Made by a program: the position numbers and the translations under genes. A stretch of DNA of 64,000 nucleotides from Phycisphaerales bacterium (GTDB lineage Bacteria; Planctomycetota; Phycisphaerae; Phycisphaerales; UBA1924): assembly GCA_022843545.1 (NCBI GenBank), contig JALHNL010000005.1:1-64000 (forward strand), read 5' to 3'. Below the pieces are notes generated by a model. The model saw nothing but the letters and a program-made list of their open reading frames with translations. It was not told where the DNA came from and searched no databases. This document shows, in pieces, positions 55,115 to 63,625 of this stretch. The first letter of the stretch is position 1, and every line of letters begins with the position of its first letter.

Positions 55115-55143
55115 AGACTACGGGCCCGTGGGGTCAGTGTCAA
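55115..55143 (-). promoter_or_regulatory. Promoter of the cobalamin-riboswitch operon
   Basis: On the minus strand a perfect -35 TTGACA (55138-55143) is followed by a 17-bp spacer and -10 TAGTCT (55115-55120). The expected transcription start, about 6-8 nt further, falls at the first base of riboswitch helix P1, a strong internal consistency check. Confidence 0.8.
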
Positions 55144-55162
55144 GCCGGGCCCCTCATGCACA

Positions 55163-55220
55163 ACCGGCCGGGGCGTTTGCCCCGGCCGGTCACTCATCTA
55201 CCCCGGTTCTCCGAACCGGG
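55163..55220 (-). terminator. Two hairpins between the TPR lipoprotein gene and the B12 promoter
   Basis: A 12-bp perfect stem (55163-55174 with 55179-55190, loop GTTT) and an 8-bp stem CCCGGTTC/GAACCGGG (55202-55209 with 55213-55220). Neither has a U tract on either strand. By position they would insulate the riboswitch promoter from the upstream minus-strand TPR gene. Confidence 0.6.
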
Positions 55221-55261
55221 TCTTCATGATGTCTTTGAACTGTCTGGCGGGCCCCACCCGC

Positions 55262-56497
55262 TCAGCGCGGGGCTTCGGGAGCCGTCGTGAACGTTCGGCC
55301 TGACAAGGCCTCGACCATCTGCCGCGCGTTCGCGTTGTCGGGCTGTACGGCCAGCACCTGCTGGGCCACTTCCAGCGCCTCCTGCTGCCGTCCCGCGTCG
55401 GAGAGCCACAGCGACTTGAGCAGCATCGGCTCGCTCACCTCGCCCGCGGCCGCGATGGCCTCGTCCAGCGAGCGCATCGCGCCCGCCGCATCCCCGGACT
55501 GCTTCAGGTGCAGCGCCCGCAGGAAGTAGCCCTCATACCGCTCGGGGGCCAGGGCGATCAGCCGTCCCGCGACGATCCGCATCCGCGGGCCGTCGTTGAG
55601 CTCGGCGCAGGCCTTGCCCAGCAGCAGCCACGCCGCCAGGTCACGCGCGCCCTCGTCGCCGGAGGTCAGCGTCGTGAGCAACGCCCGGGCCTCGCCGGCG
55701 CGGCCGGTGTTCAGCAGGCAGTCGGCCCGCAGAAGCTGCAGGTCGCGACGCCCCTTGTGAGATTCGGTCTTGAGCAGCGCGGCGAGGTCAAACTCCGCCT
55801 CGCGATAGTCCCCCACCGCGATGCGCGCCCGCAGCAGCTCTTCCATCACCAGAACGTCGTCGGGCGCCAGGCGCCGAGCCTCGCTGAAGTACTCGACGGC
55901 CTTGGCGTGGTCGCCCTTGAGCGCCGAAAGACGCCCCAGCGACTGGCGGATCGCCGCGTTGTGGGCGAACCGGTCCTGGTGTGAGATCAGGTACCGCTCC
56001 GCCTCGTCCAGCTTGCGCAGGCGGATCAGCATCTCCGCCGCCGCCACGACGTACTGCGGGTTGTCCGGCGACAGCTCCGCCGCGCGGCTGTAGCGCACGT
56101 GCGCCTCGTCAAACTGGCTGAAGCGCTCGTACACGATGCCCGTGTAGTACTGCGCGTCCACGTTCTTCCCGTCGATCGCCTCGGCCTTCGCGAACGCCCC
56201 CTTGGCGTCCTCGAGCTTGCCTTCCTCGAGGTAGATCCGCCCCAGCAGCACGAACGCCTTGGGGTTCGTCTCCTCGATCGTGATCGCCTTCATCGTCGTC
56301 TTCTTCGCACGCTCCAGGTTGCCGGCCATGAACTGCTGCTCGGCCATCTGCAGCTCCGTCCCGGCCTTGAGCTGCCCGAGGCGGGTCTTGGCCAGCGACA
56401 GACCTTCGGACGTGTGCTCGCCGTGCGACATGCATCCCGCGAGCAGGAGCAGCGTGGTGGCGCTGAAGCCGATCTGAACAAGGCGGAGGCTCTTCAT
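55262..56497 (-). CDS. TPR-repeat lipoprotein (PilF/Tad-like)
   Basis: 411 aa. A lipoprotein signal sequence with lipobox LLAGC (Cys about 22). The rest is a chain of about ten tetratricopeptide repeats (NPKAFVLLGRIYLEEGKLED; DEAHVRYSRAAELSPDNPQY; NAAIRQSLGRLSALKGDHAK). It is attached to the outer or inner membrane on the periplasmic side. TPR lipoproteins of this kind (pilotins, PilF/TadD) assist secretin assembly, and a secretin gene lies directly upstream on the same strand, though a terminator separates them. ATG at 56497. Confidence 0.88.
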   Translation of the reverse strand: MKSLRLVQIGFSATTLLLLAGCMSHGEHTSEGLSLAKTRLGQLKAGTELQMAEQQFMAGNLERAKKTTMKAITIEETNPKAFVLLGRIYLEEGKLEDAKGAFAKAEAIDGKNVDAQYYTGIVYERFSQFDEAHVRYSRAAELSPDNPQYVVAAAEMLIRLRKLDEAERYLISHQDRFAHNAAIRQSLGRLSALKGDHAKAVEYFSEARRLAPDDVLVMEELLRARIAVGDYREAEFDLAALLKTESHKGRRDLQLLRADCLLNTGRAGEARALLTTLTSGDEGARDLAAWLLLGKACAELNDGPRMRIVAGRLIALAPERYEGYFLRALHLKQSGDAAGAMRSLDEAIAAAGEVSEPMLLKSLWLSDAGRQQEALEVAQQVLAVQPDNANARQMVEALSGRTFTTAPEAPR

Positions 56498-56576
56498 GGG
56501 TTCTCCCTTGGGGTGTGCTCTGGTGGTCGTCTCTTCCGAGGCCGCCGGGCGTCCGAGAAAGTCGCCCGCCCGGCCG

Positions 56577-56604
56577 TGAAAAAGGGCCCGGTTGCTCGGG
56601 CCCT
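56577..56604 (-). terminator. Intrinsic terminator after the secretin gene
   Basis: An 8-bp stem AGGGCCCG/CGGGCCCT (56583-56590 with 56597-56604, loop GTTGCT) is followed on the minus strand by TTTTTCAC. It lies between the secretin stop (56663) and the TPR gene start (56497), so the latter probably has its own promoter or depends on readthrough. Confidence 0.85.
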
Positions 56605-56662
56605 GGGTTGGATACAGGTGCTATCGGTCCCTCCAACGGACGACTTTCGTCGCCCGCGGCGG

Positions 56663-59437
56663 TTACTTGGGCTGCTGGGGAGCCTCGGGCGCGGTGGTCA
56701 CCGTGGAGCCGGTCACCGCGCCGGGCGTCAGCCGCTGGTTCCACTCAAACCCGGCCGCCGGGTTGAAGGCCATCCGAGGCTTGAAGGGCGACTCGAAGCC
56801 GTTGGCCGCGAAGAGGTAGTACGTCATCATCACGTTGAAGTCCGTCGACGTCAGCGCCGAGTCGGGCAGGATGCTCACGTCCTTGATCGGGTACTGGCAG
56901 TTCTCCTGCGACATCATCGCCGCCGCCTGCGGATCGCGCTGCGGAGCCGCCGACGCGATGTACTGCGGGGTGTTGAGGTCCACCTGCGGGTACGGCGTCA
57001 CATGCGGGATCGTCGGGTTGGCGTCCAGGCTGTCGTTGGCCGACATCGCCGCCGCGGAGTTGTCCGTGTTCGCGGGGGTCAGGCCGGCCTCGGTGTTCGT
57101 CGTACCGGTCGAGACGAAGCCGTTGGCGTTGACCGAGCCGGTGTTGGTGTGGCCGGTCGTGTTCGAAGAGTTGAAGGTGTTGTCGCCCGGCTGATTCGTC
57201 TGCTGCGACGCGTAGTGCCACTGACCGCCCGACGTGTTGCCGGCGTCAGCCGAGGGCGCCGACTCGTTCGCGGAGGCCATACCCGGGCCCGAGCCCGAGT
57301 TGAAGGCGGATCGACCGGAGTCGGCGGCGGTGTTGGTGGTGTCGATGCTGTTGGTGTTGCTCGTGTTGTTGGCGTTGTTGGTGTTGTTGGTGTTGTTGGT
57401 GTTGTTGGTGTTGTTGGCGTTGTTGACGGGCGTGTTCTCGCTCGGCTGGAACCCGGCGGTGTTCACCGGGGTCATCGCCGGAGCCTCCGACACAGGCCCG
57501 CCCGCCGCGGGCGACTGCGGAACCTTGTACTGATTCCACGGCGTCTTGGCCTTGAGGGGCTTCTCCGGCGAGGGCAGAGCCGCCCGCCGCTTGGCCATCT
57601 CACGCCCGATGACGCTGTCAAAGGAGTTGCCCGAGGGCCAGATCTCGCGGGCGCCGGTGAGCCGCTCGCGCATCTCCCAGGCGTCGGGCTGGCGCGGGTT
57701 AAGCGTCAGCGAGTGCGAGATCTTCCAGTTGGCCTCCTCGAACTTGCCGTCGCGCATCGCCCGTTCGGCCTCCAGGTTCAGCGCGCCCGTCATCTTGTCG
57801 CGCGAGAACGGGAGCAGGCCCTGACGCGTGCCCGCGCGGACGCGGTCGATCGTGTCCATCGCCTTCTCGCCCTGCGAGAGCAGCACGTCGTTGTTCATGA
57901 TCGTCGGGGTCACCAGGAAGATGATCTCCTCCCGGCGGATCGTGTCTTCCTGACCGCGGAACGCCATCCCCACCACCGGCAGATCGCCCAGGCCGGGGAC
58001 CTGCTGGCGGCTCGTCACCGTCGTCTCGCGGAACAGACCGCCCAGCACCACCGTCATGCCGTCAGGAACGATCACGTTCGTCACCACTTCCTGCGTGATC
58101 TCGTCGGGCACCGTCACCTGCTGGCCGCCGGCGGTGCCGACGTTGCGGGTCTTGGCATCCGACACCTGCGGCTTGAGCTCCATGCGGATCTCGCTCGTGT
58201 TCGTCACGAACGGTCGGAAGTAGAGCTGCACGCCCGTGTCCAGGAACTCGACGCTCTGCGTCGTGCTCGTCTCGGTCGCCGTGGTGTTCAGATACGCGAC
58301 GCGCTGGCCCACCAGCACGCGGGCCGGCTGGCGGTTCAGCGTCAGCAGCTTGGGGTTCGCCATCACGGTCGTGTCGCTCACCTCGTCGAGCAATCGCGTG
58401 ATCAGAGTCACATGGTCGGTCGCGATGCCCACCTTCAGCGTGCTCTTGCCGTCGGTCTTGCCCGTGGTCCCCACGATGCCCGCGCCGTCGCCGTCGCTGA
58501 GGCTGCCCGGGACGCTCGCCGGCGGGTTGCGGATCGCGTTCACGATCCCCAACGGGCCGCCCAGGGCGCCCGCGAACTCGTTGAAAGACAGGTCGGCGAC
58601 GATCGAGAAGTCAAAGCCGAAGGCGTTGTCCTCGGTCAGCGTGGTCTGGAGGACCGTGGCCTCCACCAGCACCTGCTGCGGGCGGGTGTCCAGCTCGCCC
58701 AGCAGCTTCTCGATGGCCGCGATGTTCTCTTCGTAGTCGATCACCACCAGCGTGGCGCCCAGGGCGTAGTCGTCCTTGCCCACCGGCGCCGAGTCGTTGA
58801 TCGAGAAGTTCTCAGACTTGGTGCTCGCCTTGATCTCGCCCTGCTGGCTCAGCATGGGCTTCACGAACTCCGCCGCGTCCGTCGCGTTCAGGTAGTTCAG
58901 CTTCATGACCTTCGCCGCGCGACGCTTGAGCGACTGCTCGATCTTGGCGAGCTCCTCGGCGGTGTACACGTACAGGAAGTTGCCCTGCTCCATCCACGCG
59001 AAGCCGTTCACGTGCAGGATGGCGTCGAGCGCCTCGTAGAACGTCACGTTGTACAGGTCGGCGCTCACCTTCCCGCTCACGCTCTTGCTCGCGATGATGT
59101 TCTTCCGCGACTGGATGGACAGCATCTCCAGCACGTTGGCGATGTTCTCGTCCTTCACGTGCAGGTCGACCATGTTGTCCGCCGACACCGTCACCTTCGA
59201 CGACGCCGCCGCGCCGGGCTTCATCGGGTTGCGGTCAGGCTGCGACTGGTCGGGCTGACCCGCCGCCTCAGCCGCGGCCACCACCAGCGGCGGCTCGTTG
59301 TTCATGTTGATCGGGGGCATCGACGCCGGCTCATCGGCGCGGACCGCGGTGCCCGCCACCAGGGCGAGCGTCAGCGCCGCCGACCAGACGGGCGTGCGAG
59401 TGTTCAGACCAGCGGTGTGCTCAGCTCGACGCGACAT
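56663..59437 (-). CDS. Secretin (type II/III secretion or type IV pilus outer-membrane channel)
   Basis: 924 aa. Signal peptide about 1-33. N-domains lie at about 60-200: an STN-like VSADNMVDLHVKDENIANVL, then LVVIDYEENIAAIEKLLGEL. The secretin core spans about 205-520, with VLVEATVLQTTLTEDNAFGF, TVMANPKLLTLNRQPARVLV, the signature IVPDGMTVVLGGL and LGDLPVVGMAFRG, then IIFLVTPTI. The C-terminal 400 residues are unusual: a helical part, then Asn/Thr-rich low complexity (about 640-800) with an AsnAsnThr tract. The ATG at 59437 with GGAG 8 nt upstream is chosen because the signal peptide follows. No other secretion ATPase or pilus gene is adjacent; two prepilin-like genes occur elsewhere in the window. 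Confidence 0.92.
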   Translation of the reverse strand: MSRRAEHTAGLNTRTPVWSAALTLALVAGTAVRADEPASMPPINMNNEPPLVVAAAEAAGQPDQSQPDRNPMKPGAAASSKVTVSADNMVDLHVKDENIANVLEMLSIQSRKNIIASKSVSGKVSADLYNVTFYEALDAILHVNGFAWMEQGNFLYVYTAEELAKIEQSLKRRAAKVMKLNYLNATDAAEFVKPMLSQQGEIKASTKSENFSINDSAPVGKDDYALGATLVVIDYEENIAAIEKLLGELDTRPQQVLVEATVLQTTLTEDNAFGFDFSIVADLSFNEFAGALGGPLGIVNAIRNPPASVPGSLSDGDGAGIVGTTGKTDGKSTLKVGIATDHVTLITRLLDEVSDTTVMANPKLLTLNRQPARVLVGQRVAYLNTTATETSTTQSVEFLDTGVQLYFRPFVTNTSEIRMELKPQVSDAKTRNVGTAGGQQVTVPDEITQEVVTNVIVPDGMTVVLGGLFRETTVTSRQQVPGLGDLPVVGMAFRGQEDTIRREEIIFLVTPTIMNNDVLLSQGEKAMDTIDRVRAGTRQGLLPFSRDKMTGALNLEAERAMRDGKFEEANWKISHSLTLNPRQPDAWEMRERLTGAREIWPSGNSFDSVIGREMAKRRAALPSPEKPLKAKTPWNQYKVPQSPAAGGPVSEAPAMTPVNTAGFQPSENTPVNNANNTNNTNNTNNTNNANNTSNTNSIDTTNTAADSGRSAFNSGSGPGMASANESAPSADAGNTSGGQWHYASQQTNQPGDNTFNSSNTTGHTNTGSVNANGFVSTGTTNTEAGLTPANTDNSAAAMSANDSLDANPTIPHVTPYPQVDLNTPQYIASAAPQRDPQAAAMMSQENCQYPIKDVSILPDSALTSTDFNVMMTYYLFAANGFESPFKPRMAFNPAAGFEWNQRLTPGAVTGSTVTTAPEAPQQPK
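57343..57428 (-). repeat. 9-bp repeat tract encoding Asn-Asn-Thr
   Basis: GTTGTTGGT (plus strand) repeats about nine times with minor changes inside the secretin gene, giving Asn-Asn-Thr/Ala-Asn-Asn units. The copies are nearly identical in sequence, so the tract is recent and prone to length change in 9-bp (in-frame) steps. Confidence 0.9.
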
Positions 59438-59719
59438 GTCCTGTCTCCGGTTGAAGTTGGGTTTCTCTGTCCCGTGGCTCCCATGAGCCACCACCCCCCC
59501 GTCCGCGCGGCCTGCGCGATCGGTCGGTCTCTTTGTCTCGGACGTAATCGAGGGTGACTTTGGGGCGACCCTGCCGAGCCTGCCCACTGCGCAACTTTCG
59601 CCCGGGGAAGTTCTCGGGGCGAAGGCGGGTTCTGGGACTTTGGAAAGAGACGACCTACCGGGCTGAGGCCAGGCCGGCTCGCGATGCGCGTGTGCTTGGG
59701 TTATCCCGCCGCGTCCGGG

Positions 59720-60772
59720 TCAGTTCGCGGGAGCGAGCATCGGGTCAAGGACCACCTGCTTGAACACTTCCGCGGCCTTGACGGCTCCGTCGACCGTGAA
59801 GTGGTCGGTGGAGTCCATCCACTGGTTGGGCGTGATGCCGGAAATCGCAGGCAGCAGTTCAAAGCAGCGGATGTTGTTGGCCTTGAGGTACTCGGCGATC
59901 TTGGCGTACTCCGCCGAGAGCAGGTGCGACTCGCGGGTCATCGGCGCGTCCTTGTCCTGGAAGGCCGCACGCATCGGGTAGAGCACCACCGCAAACTCGT
60001 AGCCGCCCTTCTTCGCGTCCTCGGCCATTTCCTTCATCCGCGGCAGCAACGCCTCTCCGCAGCCGTCGAACATCCAGGTGTACCACCCCACGTCGGGCGA
60101 GATGTGATCGCCCCCCTTGCCCTTCACCAGGCGGTAGACGGCCTTGCGGATGAACCACGGGCTCTTGATGATCGGCGTGTGATACGCCTTGTAGAGGCCC
60201 GAGTCGGCGCCTTCGTAGATCGTGTCCCGCATGTTGAAGTCGTTGGGATTGACCAGGTAGATGACCGCCTTGGCGTCGTAGACCTTCTGACGCTGACGCA
60301 TGAGCTCGGGCATCTGCTCCAGGGAGTAGCCGCCCTCGCCGAAGTTCAGAATCTTGGTCGACTTCACTTCCGGATCCACCAGGCGCTGCAGCACCGCCGG
60401 GACCGACTGCTCCTGGCTGAGGCCCGACCCGAACACAACCGAGTCGCCGATGAGCCCGATGCGGGTCTTGTCGGCGTAAAGATCGTCGGAGTCATCGCGG
60501 ATGCCGTGCTTGTTGACCCGCAGTTCACGCCCGTCAACCTTGATGTTGATCGACCGCCGCATCTCGAACCCGAGAATGGGGTTGTCGGACCGCTGCCAAT
60601 AGCAGCGCGGATCGGTGGTGAGGTAGTTGAACTCCGCGCGCACCCGGAGGTAGAAATAGGCCTGGCAGGCCAGCTCCAAGACCACGACCATCAGCACCAG
60701 CGAGAAGGTGCCCAGCACCACCACCTTGCCCAGGCGGGTCTTCAGGAATGAACGCTTCGGCGTCTGGCCCAT
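59720..60772 (-). CDS. Membrane-anchored SGNH/GDSL hydrolase (SxtL-like)
   Basis: 350 aa. An N-terminal membrane helix (about 17-38) places the catalytic domain outside. Block I is IGLIGDSVVFGSGL (Ser111); NPNDFN is the Asn block and MDSTDHFTVDG the Asp/His block (D323/H324). Length and topology fit the SGNH hydrolases that pair with carbamoyl or acyl transferases. It is the fourth gene of the carbamoyltransferase cassette, 91 bp after the DUF5989 gene, at the position of the GDSL lipase sxtL in saxitoxin clusters. It may cleave or transfer an ester or carbamoyl group from the product; this is inference. Confidence 0.87.
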   Translation of the reverse strand: MGQTPKRSFLKTRLGKVVVLGTFSLVLMVVVLELACQAYFYLRVRAEFNYLTTDPRCYWQRSDNPILGFEMRRSINIKVDGRELRVNKHGIRDDSDDLYADKTRIGLIGDSVVFGSGLSQEQSVPAVLQRLVDPEVKSTKILNFGEGGYSLEQMPELMRQRQKVYDAKAVIYLVNPNDFNMRDTIYEGADSGLYKAYHTPIIKSPWFIRKAVYRLVKGKGGDHISPDVGWYTWMFDGCGEALLPRMKEMAEDAKKGGYEFAVVLYPMRAAFQDKDAPMTRESHLLSAEYAKIAEYLKANNIRCFELLPAISGITPNQWMDSTDHFTVDGAVKAAEVFKQVVLDPMLAPAN

Positions 60773-60863
60773 GTCCGACTCCTCTTTCTGCCCGTGATCC
60801 GCACGCGGCCGGGCCGCGCAGGCCGCTCGACCGTCGCCACCCTCGCGTGCTCCAAAGCCCGGT

Positions 60864-61070
60864 TTAGAACAGCGTGTAGATGAACGGCGCCGCGGCCGTT
60901 CCGCCCAGGATGATCAGCCCCGCCACCACCACCAGCGCGACGATGATCGGCAGTAGCCACCACTTCTTGTTCTGCTTGAGCATCCCCCACAGCTCGCCCA
61001 GGAAGCCCACCTCCTGCCCGGAGGCCTGCTTCGCGAAGTCGTTGTCATTCGGCTTGCCTGATTCGGACAT
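60864..61070 (-). CDS. DUF5989 family small membrane protein (SxtK-like)
   Basis: 68 aa. SGQEVGFLGELWGMLKQNKK followed by a WWLLPII stretch, one membrane helix (VALVVVAGLIILGGTAAAPF) and IYTLF at the end. This is the conserved pattern I know as DUF5989, always found beside SxtJ and NodU-type carbamoyltransferases. GGAGGAGC lies just before the ATG at 61070. Function unknown; its size and fixed place suggest a membrane subunit of the carbamoylation complex. Confidence 0.88.
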   Translation of the reverse strand: MSESGKPNDNDFAKQASGQEVGFLGELWGMLKQNKKWWLLPIIVALVVVAGLIILGGTAAAPFIYTLF

Positions 61071-61114
61071 GGGACGCTCCTCCAGAGCGATGGGCTCGTG
61101 CTCGATTCGATGGT

Positions 61115-61759
61115 TCAGAACTGCCGGAAATACCGCGCGTTGTCGGTCTGCTGCTTGTGCGGCAGCCAATACGTGGTCGCCGCCGGGTCGAGCTTCCGCG
61201 ACATCGGGTCGTAGCCGGTCAGCCGCATGATGAGCCCGATGGGCGACAGCACCAGGTAGTACACGACGCCGAGGATGAGGTGCGAGATGACCCAGCCGAT
61301 GGGCAGGGCGGCGAACATCCAGCCGCGGTACAACTTGGTCGCCAGGTCCTTGGAGGCCAGCATGGCGAACATGCCCAGCACGCCCACCGCGGCCACGACG
61401 GCCAGCACGGTCCATTGGGCGCCGTCGCCCACGGGCCAATTGAGGCCGAGCACCTTGTAGAACGTGTTGAAGAACCCGCCCACGAACGTGTGGGCGATGT
61501 ACTCAAATCCCCAGATCGCCAGGAAGCCCGCGGGGATCAGCACGCCCGGCCACTGCTGCTTGCGCGGGTAGTCCTTGTTCAGCGCGAGGCTGATGAGGAA
61601 GCAGGTGCCCGTGAAGATCGCGACCTTCAGCAGGAACCACTGCGTCGCGAAGGCCAGAACGCCCACGACCACGAAGAACACCGCCCACAGCACCGCGAAG
61701 ACCCACAGGTCCTTCTTGGTGGGGTTGATCTTGATGTCGATGATCTTCTCGGCGCCCAT
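61115..61759 (-). CDS. SxtJ family membrane protein
   Basis: 214 aa. About five or six membrane helices (from about 20), beginning IDIKINPTKKDLWVFAVLWA and ending LTGYDPMSRKLDP with YWLPHKQQ. The C-terminal block DPxxRKxDPxAxTYW is the signature I recall for SxtJ. Always cotranscribed with a carbamoyltransferase: here the gene starts 27 bp after the carbamoyltransferase stop and is followed 44 bp later by DUF5989. No enzymatic motif. Confidence 0.85.
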   Translation of the reverse strand: MGAEKIIDIKINPTKKDLWVFAVLWAVFFVVVGVLAFATQWFLLKVAIFTGTCFLISLALNKDYPRKQQWPGVLIPAGFLAIWGFEYIAHTFVGGFFNTFYKVLGLNWPVGDGAQWTVLAVVAAVGVLGMFAMLASKDLATKLYRGWMFAALPIGWVISHLILGVVYYLVLSPIGLIMRLTGYDPMSRKLDPAATTYWLPHKQQTDNARYFRQF

Positions 61760-61786
61760 GAGTGTGTCCGTGGCCTCCTCGTGCCA

Positions 61787-63625
61787 TCAATCCAGCGCGA
61801 ACTGCGCCAGGTAGTCCTCGTTGCGAACCTCGCCCCCGCCGGGCTGCTCCGTGCGGAGCAGCACGAACCGCTCCAGCACCAGGCAGTCCATGTTCGTGCC
61901 CATGAAGCAGCGGTACGCGTCCTGCGGCGTGCACACGATCGGCTCGCCGCGAACGTTGAACGACGTGTTGATCATGACCGGGCAGCCGGTCTTGCGCTCA
62001 AACGCCTTGATCAGCTTGTAGTACCGCCCGTGCCGATCGGGGTCCACGGTCTGGATCCGCGCCGAATAGTCCACGTGCGTGATCGCCGGCAGGGTCGACC
62101 GCTTCACCTTCAGTTTGTCGATCCCGAAAAGCCCATCGGCCTGCCCGCTCGTGTCGATCCGGATCGAGTCCTTCACCGGCGCCACGATGAGCATGTACGG
62201 CGACTGCTCCCTGGGCCGAGCCTCGAAGAAGTCATGCACCCGCTCTTCCAGCACCGACGGCGCGAAGGGCCGGAAGCTCTCGCGGAACTTGATCTTGACG
62301 TTCATCACCGTCTGCATCTTCTCGGAACGCGGATCGCCGATGATGCTCCGGCTGCCCAGCGCTCGCGGGCCGAATTCCATCCTCCCTTGCACCCACCCCA
62401 CCACCCGCTCCGACGCGATGATGTCCGCCACCGCTTCGCACAGCGCCTCATCCGTCTCGTAGTAGTGGTACGGAATCTTCTTGCTGTCCAGGAACGCGCG
62501 GATCTCTTCGTCGCGCGGGCGCGGGCCCAGCAGCGAGCCGCTCTGCGAGTCGCGCGGCGCAGGCTTGCGCTGGTTCCCCAGAAGCTGGTGCCACGTGAAC
62601 AGGGCGCAGCCCAGCGCCCCGCCGGCATCGCCCGCCGCGGGCTGAACAAAAACGTTCTCGAAGGGCCCCTCACGCAGCAGCCGGCCGTTGGCCACGCAGT
62701 TGAGCGCAACCCCGCCGGCCAGACACAGGTTCTTCATCCCCGTGACCTTGTGGATGTGCCGCCCGGTCCGCAGCACGATCTCCTCGGTCACCTTCTGCAC
62801 GCTCGCCGCCAGATCCATCTCCCGCTGCGTGATCCGCGACTCGCTCGGCCGCGCCGCCCCGCCGAACAGACGCGCGAACTTGTCGTTCGTCATCGTCAGG
62901 CCCTGGCAGTAGTTGAAGTACGACATGTCCATGCGGAAGCTGCCGTCCTCTTTCAGGTCCAGCAGGTTCTTCATGATCAGGTCATAGAACTTCGGCTCGC
63001 CGTACGGCGCCAGGCCCATGAGCTTGTATTCACCCGAGTTCACCTTGAACCCGGTGAAGTACGTGAACGCCGAGTAGAGCAGGCCCAGCGAGTGCGGGAA
63101 GTGCATCACGTGCGTCAGATCGATCCGGTTGCCCCGGCCCACGCCCCAGCTCGCCGTGTCCCACTCGCCCACGCCGTCCAGCGTCAGCACCGCGGCCTCT
63201 TCGAACGGCGACGGAAAGAACGCCGACGCCGCGTGGCTCTCGTGGTGCTCCGTGAAGACGATCCGCTTCGTGTACGCCCCGCCCAGGTTCTTGCGGATGA
63301 TCTTGGGCAGGTGCAGCTTCTGCTTCAGCCAGATGGGCATCGCCATCACGAACGACTTGAAGCCCAGCGGCGCATAGGCCAGGTAGGTCTCCAGCAGCCG
63401 CTCGAACTTGAGCATCGGCTTGTCGTAGAAAGCCACGTAGTCAATGTCCGCCGGCTTGAGGCCCGCCTCGCCGAGGCAGTAGTCGATGGCGTTCTTGGGG
63501 AATTCGTGGTCGTGCTTCTTCCGCGTGAAGCGCTCTTCCTGCGCCGCCGCCACGATCTTGCCGTCCACCACCAGCGCCGCCGCGGAGTCGTGATAGAAGG
63601 CCGAAATGCCCAGGATCGCCGTCAT
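61787..63625 (-). CDS. Carbamoyltransferase, NodU/CmcH/SxtI family
   Basis: 612 aa. It transfers the carbamoyl group of carbamoyl phosphate to a hydroxyl via an ATP-dependent carbamoyl-adenylate. The N-terminal YrdC/Kae1-like ASKHA fold has ILGISAFYHDSAAALVVDGK, EERFTRKKHD, FTEHHESHAASAFFPSPFEE and LTLDGVGEWDT. NLCLAGGVALNCVANGRLL is the middle metal-binding block and the C-terminal domain has GWVQGRMEFGPRALGSRSII. Full length. First gene of a four-gene operon with SxtJ, DUF5989 and SGNH partners. The acceptor is unknown: an extracellular polysaccharide or a small molecule is possible. ATG at 63625. Confidence 0.95.
   Translation of the reverse strand: MTAILGISAFYHDSAAALVVDGKIVAAAQEERFTRKKHDHEFPKNAIDYCLGEAGLKPADIDYVAFYDKPMLKFERLLETYLAYAPLGFKSFVMAMPIWLKQKLHLPKIIRKNLGGAYTKRIVFTEHHESHAASAFFPSPFEEAAVLTLDGVGEWDTASWGVGRGNRIDLTHVMHFPHSLGLLYSAFTYFTGFKVNSGEYKLMGLAPYGEPKFYDLIMKNLLDLKEDGSFRMDMSYFNYCQGLTMTNDKFARLFGGAARPSESRITQREMDLAASVQKVTEEIVLRTGRHIHKVTGMKNLCLAGGVALNCVANGRLLREGPFENVFVQPAAGDAGGALGCALFTWHQLLGNQRKPAPRDSQSGSLLGPRPRDEEIRAFLDSKKIPYHYYETDEALCEAVADIIASERVVGWVQGRMEFGPRALGSRSIIGDPRSEKMQTVMNVKIKFRESFRPFAPSVLEERVHDFFEARPREQSPYMLIVAPVKDSIRIDTSGQADGLFGIDKLKVKRSTLPAITHVDYSARIQTVDPDRHGRYYKLIKAFERKTGCPVMINTSFNVRGEPIVCTPQDAYRCFMGTNMDCLVLERFVLLRTEQPGGGEVRNEDYLAQFALD

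Noticed and set aside
56099-59557. 1152-codon open frame opposite the secretin gene (plus strand)
   Set aside because: Composition is Arg/His/Val/Leu-rich shadow sequence; the secretin on the other strand has clear motifs.
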